From Mesocentrotus franciscanus (taxonomy: Eukaryota > Echinodermata > Echinoidea > Camarodonta > Strongylocentrotidae): a stretch of DNA of 64,000 nucleotides. The stretch is from positions 3,716,218 through 3,780,217 of the forward strand of contig CP137673.1 in NCBI GenBank assembly GCA_037976565.1. Reading direction: 5' to 3'. Under the pieces are notes generated by a model. That model was not told the origin of the DNA. It saw nothing but the letters and a program-made list of their open reading frames with translations, and made no database searches. Below, one piece after another: positions 22,101-29,548 of this stretch; position 1 is the first letter of the stretch, and every line of letters begins with the position of its first letter. The translations under genes were made by a program, and so were the position numbers.

Positions 22101-25100
22101 TATCATTAATAATGGTCTGTTTTCACTCAAACTTTTCAGATTTTCTTTAATTGTACATCTAGCATTGAAGTCACAACCTTAGCACCATTTTCTCTCATCT
22201 GCACAATGTTACCAAGTCCCTTTGAGTGAATTGTTTTTTTGAAAATATTTGACTCATTGTAAAATGAGATTCAAGCCTTAGAACAAGCTGTGACTTTAAA
22301 TCTTTAGATCTGAATACAGGGATGGGAGTTTCTTGTTTTTCTTCCATGAAAGAATCTACTTTAAAACTTAAGTGTATGTTAGTGAAATGTTACTGCATTT
22401 TATCCTTTTATTCTCTTTTAATTTCTGTTTGCATGAAAAAGTTCTTGCCTGCAATATAGTAACTGTAGTAGATAAAGACGGTTGTTTTTAAAATGATTTG
22501 CATTGTGTTTCTCTCATCCTCCTATTTTCAATCTTTGATTGTTCTGTTCTGCTGTTTGCTATAATAAGGAGTTAAGAAGAGGATGGAACAAGGGTTTCTA
22601 GTCATTTCCCCCTGGACTCAGAACCCGGACCAACTCGTCGACCGTTATACAGGTTGAAATCAAGCAGACAAATATGAGAAGCTTCTTTTCTAACTCTAAA
22701 ACTAAATTAATTCACATTTCTCACCTGCATGTACAATATGCTGAAAATATAAGTAATCAGCTAGACATTTGATAGAGGAAATAAATCATATCATTTTCAT
22801 TAAAAGATTCACTGTACACAAATTTGCCATCTACATGTACAGTACATGTATACTTGTAGGCCCCTAAAACTTCCCTTGCTTCCAATTATAGGTTACATAC
22901 TTTTGAAACCAATTGTAAATTATTTCCTTTTGAAAAATTGGCATCAAAATCTGCCCTAGAATGTTCCATGAAAGTTATGCTATTAAGCCAAATTGTACAG
23001 TTGAACAAAGAGATACAACCATTATGAATTGTTCTTAGATCTCTTGCCACAGAAGAGCTTAAAGATAAAGACCAGTTCTGGTCATGCGATTGCATTGTGA
23101 AAGAAACGTTGTGGAAGCGATCAGAAAAGGTTGATCATCTAGCATATAAGTATTGGTGTGTACTGCAAGGTTCTGGAATCATGAAAATGATAAGAAATTT
23201 GGCCCAGTCTTTGTAAAGTTACAAGCACTGTACACAGAAAGATGTAGGGACTACACGACCACGTGCGCGATATCTATTTGGTCCCAATAGATATAATAAT
23301 TTACCAAATATATCAATTAGTAGGCGGTTCCCCGACTTTCCCGGCAAAATTTGTATCATCATGTATTAGTCAAAACATATTCTTTCACATGATTGGTAAT
23401 GAGGGCTTCCATTTAATTTTTTTGAGAGAGGGTCGTTTCCAAAACTGGTCTTTACCTTTAAGATATGCTTCTTCCAACGGCATTTTCCTGCTCTAAAAGA
23501 ACAACAAAAGGAAGTGTTTTTTCTTCATATGTAATGTATCAGCTTCACCTTATAGTACATGCTGTAACAGTTTTGGTTAAGGATATTCTGCAGGATTTCT
23601 TTTAAAAAACAAATGCACGTTCACATACGAATATCACAAGATATATGAACAGTGAACTGATATGTACAGTATGTGATTGAAAAGATTTGGACAATAGAAG
23701 TTTACGTGTGTGCCAAGATGAAATGTTGGAAGGGCTAAAGCATATCCATTTGTCATGCATCACACATACCCATATCCATCTGTTAAAGCCTGTCTGCACT
23801 AGGTTGGCCAGGAGGGATTCGACCTCCCAGCGTGGTCACTGACAGGTGGTTATTTCATCAACTCAGCTCTCAATTAACATAAGAAAAAGAGGATCATGGG
23901 GGACCAATGGGCACCGCTTAGGCATTGTTTGCTATATAGAGGGAGCAAGTAGCTACAAGTAGTGCAGTGGGGCTTTAAAGCTATGATGATTTTTAATGAG
24001 AGCACCATGTTGCCAGGACCTTTGGGCATTTTATCAGGGTCACTGTCTTACAGGGATAAGTACATGTAGTTCATTATAATGTTCTATTTTTTGTAGATTT
24101 TGTGTCATTTGTATTTTGTCATGCAAGATGTATCAGTAATTAAATGCTTTTCCTCATTTCATGAATGCAATTTTATACGGTATGGCTTATAATATAAATC
24201 ATCCATTTTGTATTATTTTGTACTTGACTACTTGAAGTATTATTGCAACTTGAACATTTCATATGTTTAACAAGCTGACATTTGATCAAATTTTATTACT
24301 ATTTTCATTGCTTTTGCTTTTTGTTATATTTGATTATCATTACTCTTTTTTTAATATGATTGGTATTATTCATTAATAATGTAATATCATGTATAGATAA
24401 TGATAATTAATTGAAGAATTTGCTGATGTTTTTCAGCCTTGTTTATCTTTCTTCTTCTTCTTCTTCTTCTTCTTCTTCTTCTTCTTCTTCTTTTCTTCTT
24501 CTTCTTCTTCTTCTTCTTCTTCTTCTTCTTCTTCTTCTTCTTCTTCTTCTTCTTCTTCTTCTTCTTCTTCTTCTTCTTCTTCTTCTTCTTCTTCTACTTC
24601 TTCTACTTCTTTTTTTCTTCTTCTTTTAATTCTTTTCTTCTTCTTCTTCTTCTTCTTCTTCTTCTTCTTCTTCTTCTTCTTCTACTTTTTTTCTTCTACT
24701 TCTTGTTTTTTTCTTCTACTTCTTTTTTTTCTTCTTCTTCTTCTTCTTCTTCTTCTTCTTCTTCTTCTTCTTCTTCTTCTACTTCTTCTTTTCCTCCTTC
24801 TTCTTCTTCTTCTTCTTCATCTTCATCTTCTCTCCTACTACTAAGACTGATACTGCTAACTACTAGCACTGTACTTCTACTTCTGCATATTTTTGTTTTC
24901 TTTTCTGCTTCTTCATCTTCATCTTCCTCTCGTCTTTCTTTTTCCCTTTTTGCTTCTTTTCAGTAATTTATTATTATTTTCCGCATATTATAGATATTGA
25001 TCAATTGCTCTTATTATTGTCATTATCAGGTATGAATTGTGAGTTGATCTATGCCCTGCATTCTGTAGGGCGGAGCGTTGCCGTCCTGGGACCAAGGGAT

Positions 25101-28100
25101 GCCAGGGAGGCTGCAAACATGGGGGCCAGAACAACGGGATGGCCCCCAAGATAGATCAGGTTGATGCAGGAGCACAAGGTTTGTTTAAAGAAGAATTAAC
25201 GTCTCGACTATGAAGCTTTATCATGACATAGAGAGTAAAACACTGTTTCATTTGATATAAAAAGCATTGCTGTAGGCCAAAGAATATTGTCTTGCAAGTA
25301 CAATAAAGAGACCCTACTTCGCCATGTTTACGACGTCGTCTGCTGCCCAAGGAAGCTGCTATTTTGTCGAAATTTCCCTTCAAAACTTCCGGGTTGTGAC
25401 GTATTGCCTGGAGAACTGATGTAGCGTGGCGTGCATTATATACAATACACATGAAACATGGTGTACTGCCGAGTGTTTGGTTGTAATAATGGTTCCTCGA
25501 AAAACCAAGGGAAATCGTTTCATCGGTTTCCAGACCCACACAATCGCAATGAAATATTCAAGCTATGGGTAGCAGCTCTGAAGGTGGAGAAATTTCTGGA
25601 CAAAAAGTACAAGTACGACAGGAAAAACGATGTGATCTGCAGTGATCATTTTACAGTTTACAGCAGGGAAACGTATACGTACGCAATCCAATGTACTAGT
25701 CTGTGTCAAAGCCGACTCCATGCGATACGTCACAGAACGGGCTGTGCGCAAACACAATGGCGACGTTCTGAAAATTCTCAGAGCCGCGAAAGACGAAGGA
25801 TTCTGAAGAAGAGTTACGTCCTCCCTTTCGTCAAATGTACTATGTTTTATATTTTTCAGATAATGTTTTAAATGGCCTACAAACTGAAATTAACATGTAG
25901 TTTGAGGTTAATTCCCCTTTAAGTTCCTAGTCCAAATAGATGTATATCCTAGTCCAAATGATTTTAGTTGCTGGTCCAAATGGTTATAGTTCCTTGGTCC
26001 AATTACTGATATATATATATATTGTGAATCTGATACTCGCCCTTTCCATATGGTTGGTACATTTTATGAAACAGAAACTTAAAGAGGTATATACATGTAT
26101 CTTAAGAAGTATTGATTGAGGTATATGTACATGTACTCTCAACTTCTGGTTATCAGGAAAACAAATATTCCCAGAATACTGGAGTAGCAAACTTACACTG
26201 TATGTGACTGCCAATCAAATGTGCTAGAAATTTTGTGATAGCCTACTAATGAACAAAGATAAATAGGCAGTCAAGCTAGATGTTGTTGATCCGACTGCGC
26301 AATCATTTTTTTCCACTAATCATACACATTTCACTGAATATGATTACACCAAGTTTATGAGATTGTTCAGATTTGCGTGTTCGAATAAGCCATGTACTGA
26401 AGTACAAATAAATCAGAATTAATATGCACAGTTGCCCATTAAGTTTGAAAACAAAATTCTTAGCTCTTTCCATGAAGTGGTTGTGACAATATGATTTCTT
26501 CTCGATAGATGAAGTTTAATCTTCTCCAAACTTAATTGATCAATCTAAAGAGTCATAGAGATTGATTGATAAAGTTCTGAGAAGATATAGACTTTATCTA
26601 TCATGTTTATCACAATCATTTCATTAAAAAAGAGGTAAGAAAACAAATTATTCTAGCTTTAAGAGCAACAGTGTACAATGTTTATTAAAGCCAGTATCTC
26701 TTGGAAGCATTTATTGGTGATAACGTAGTGACTCTGATTCTATGTAAATTTTTCGATTGTTTGATTGTTTTACCTGACTGCTATTAAAAGAAAGCATGCA
26801 TTTGCTTGTAAGTAAACAACCAGGAGATCAATGGCTTTAAGTAACTCTCCGAGTGACTTGGTAATGAGGATTAATGCCTTACTAAAGAGCATGAGCACAT
26901 TGACAGGGTTTTGAACCTGGGACCTCCAGGTTATGAGACCACTGCTCTACCACTGAGCCATCACGCCGTCTCAAAATAAATATATGTTTTTTATTGTCAT
27001 TCAGTTTACAACAAATACCTCACCCAGTGCATCGAAGACCTGTCCGTAGCAGCCCCAACCGGCAGGCAGGGAGCCGATGAGACAGACGACCACATGGACA
27101 CGACTGATGGTGCCTCTGATCCTTCGCAGCGACGGTCACAGGATACTGTCCTGTGTTTAGATGGTGGAGGTATCAAGGGGTTGATCTTGACTCAGATGCT
27201 GGCTGCCATAGAGAAGTCTTCAGGGAAGAAGATTGTTGAGATGTTTGATTGGATAGTAGGGACCAGCACAGGAGGAATCTTAGCATTAGCTCTATCACAA
27301 GGTAAATATTCTTGGGAATTTAGAATACTGTAGAACACTTAGTGTGCTATCCTCGACCCTCTGCATGGTCGCTCGTTTGCCACACATGCAATTTTGCACA
27401 AAACAATAGGCAGCAATTGAAGGATGGCCTGCTTTGTGCAACTCGATGTCTTTGCAAAATCCCCATTTTTGGGTTAAATAATCTTGAAGCCTGTGATATA
27501 TCTATCCTATGATGAATAAAATGTGGCACTATATTGTGCTTATAGGCTTGTTTGCCTAATGTTTCTAGACCCAGTAGCTCGCCTTTGTGCAGAGGTGACC
27601 ACCGTGACAAGTATCTTTATTTCATTGCAGGGTTCACTCACTTCACTGTAGAAGAATGCAGGAAGTTGTCTGTGGCTATCAAGGAATATTTCTTCACCAG
27701 CTACATGTAGACTATAAAAAAGTACTTTTATGCTGATCTTTCTACCTAGGGGGCCTGTCATTGTGACTGGGTATCTTTTCTTTCCATGCAGGATTCACTG
27801 TAGAGGAATGCAGGAAGTTGTACATGGCTCTCAAGGACGAGGTCTTCATAGGCTCAAGACCCTACAACTCAGACAAGTTTGAGTCTTTCCTTCAGGATAC
27901 CTTTGGAGCAGAAACCACCATGGATAAATACACATACCCGAGGTATGATATGGCATGAATGGGGTTATTTGTGCGCATACATTTTTTAATGTATTTGGTT
28001 TGGATTTAAGAATGATAATAATGTGGATTTATATAGTACTTAATGAGAAATACAATCTCTAAGCGCTTTACATATATTATAACTCGGTCATGGAATTCAT

Positions 28101-29514
28101 TCATGCGCAATGTGCACCATCTCCACTCCCTGGGGAGTATTCCTACCATGTGGTCACTCTGAGGGCATATGGCAATTACTAATACAAGGGCTTTCGTCTT
28201 CCTACCAGGTCCCCATTCTTTCCTGGGTATGGAGTGGCAAATGTAGATCAATGCCTTGCCAAAGGACATTAGTGCCGTGGATTTGGATTTCAAGTCAAGT
28301 GCTTTATTATACCACTCGACTACAACACCTCTACAATTTGATTTACCTGACTTAAATTACAATGATACATTTATACAAATGCATGCATACAGGATACAAA
28401 ATGAAGAGGTTGTTGGCTTGATGATAATAGAACATGTTTTTGTTTGGCCTGTGTGATTCAATAGTATGTTATTAAACCATTTGTATACCAAGTCTGAGAT
28501 ACATGCTTGAGTTTATGGTAAATGTGTGTTATACAATGAGTTTGAGAAAATATCAAGGAGAATGATTTGGTGGAAGCACGATTCCAGGGGATATACAAGC
28601 CTTAAGAAAATGATTTTTATATTTTACTGCAACTCGTTATGTGATGTATACATGTCTACATTTGATGAAACAGTTTGTGATTATTAATATTCGTTTGGCA
28701 CCTTCAAAACATCTTTAAAAATGAACATATATTAAATGGGGAAACAAAATATGAAGGATGTAGGTCAAGTATGGCACTCAGGCCTTCCTTCCCAGTAACC
28801 AGATATCTGTTTTGATCTGCATTAATCTCCAATATATGGTGCTTAACTTATACTTTGTAGATCAACATTCTCTGATTCAGTTGACTAGTGCATGACAAGT
28901 GAATATGCAAATAAATCACACAATACAATCCTCCAAACCCAGAACAATCCATTTTGCTCTTGCTCTTTTTTACCAGTTATTTTTACTTTGGACTATTTTT
29001 CCCAATTTGTAGAATCCTTGTTTCTGGGACGTTAGGAGACAGAAGTCCTCCAGCTCTCCATCTGTTCCGTAACTATGAGGCCCCCGAGACGTCGTCAGCT
29101 TGGATCGCAGCCAATCAGGAACCATTCCTCCCAGTTTTAAAACCATCAGGTTAGTGAGAGGATAGATCTTGAGATCGTTTACAGAAGATACTTTGAATTG
29201 TTGTTTGATCAGTATGAATTTCAACTGCTAAGGTTTCCAGATGTTTCAGTGTTTCGAGTGTTAAACTGCATCAGGCATGTGAATTTCTCTACTCTAGATA
29301 GCTTCATGTGTTTTTTATGATATTCATAAAAAATAATTTCAAGTGATCCCCTTGTTCAAAATGACACACAAACATATATCTGTTTGTCTTCCTCTGTGTT
29401 TTAATTTGACTCTCTCTCTCTCTCTCTCTCTCTGACGTCATTATGTCTTTTTATAAAGCTATTCAATTTTCTTTAGTACTAAACATCTTATCATTGTCTA
29501 TTTCTGTGTATATA

Positions 29515-29548
<34 letters not shown>

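Larger units (their letters stand above)
22653..25029 (+). other. PLA2G6-like intron 7
   Basis: About 2.4 kb of AT-rich DNA containing a MITE copy (23785-23978) and a (CTT)n array (24449-24835). Confidence 0.6.

Noticed and set aside
24411..24966. Ser/Leu/Phe homopolymer ORFs
   Set aside because: Produced by the (CTT)n array; no start context or conserved residues.
25156..25539. 127-residue minus-strand ORF
   Set aside because: Overlaps exon 8 and the THAP ORF in antisense with no domain; a shadow ORF.
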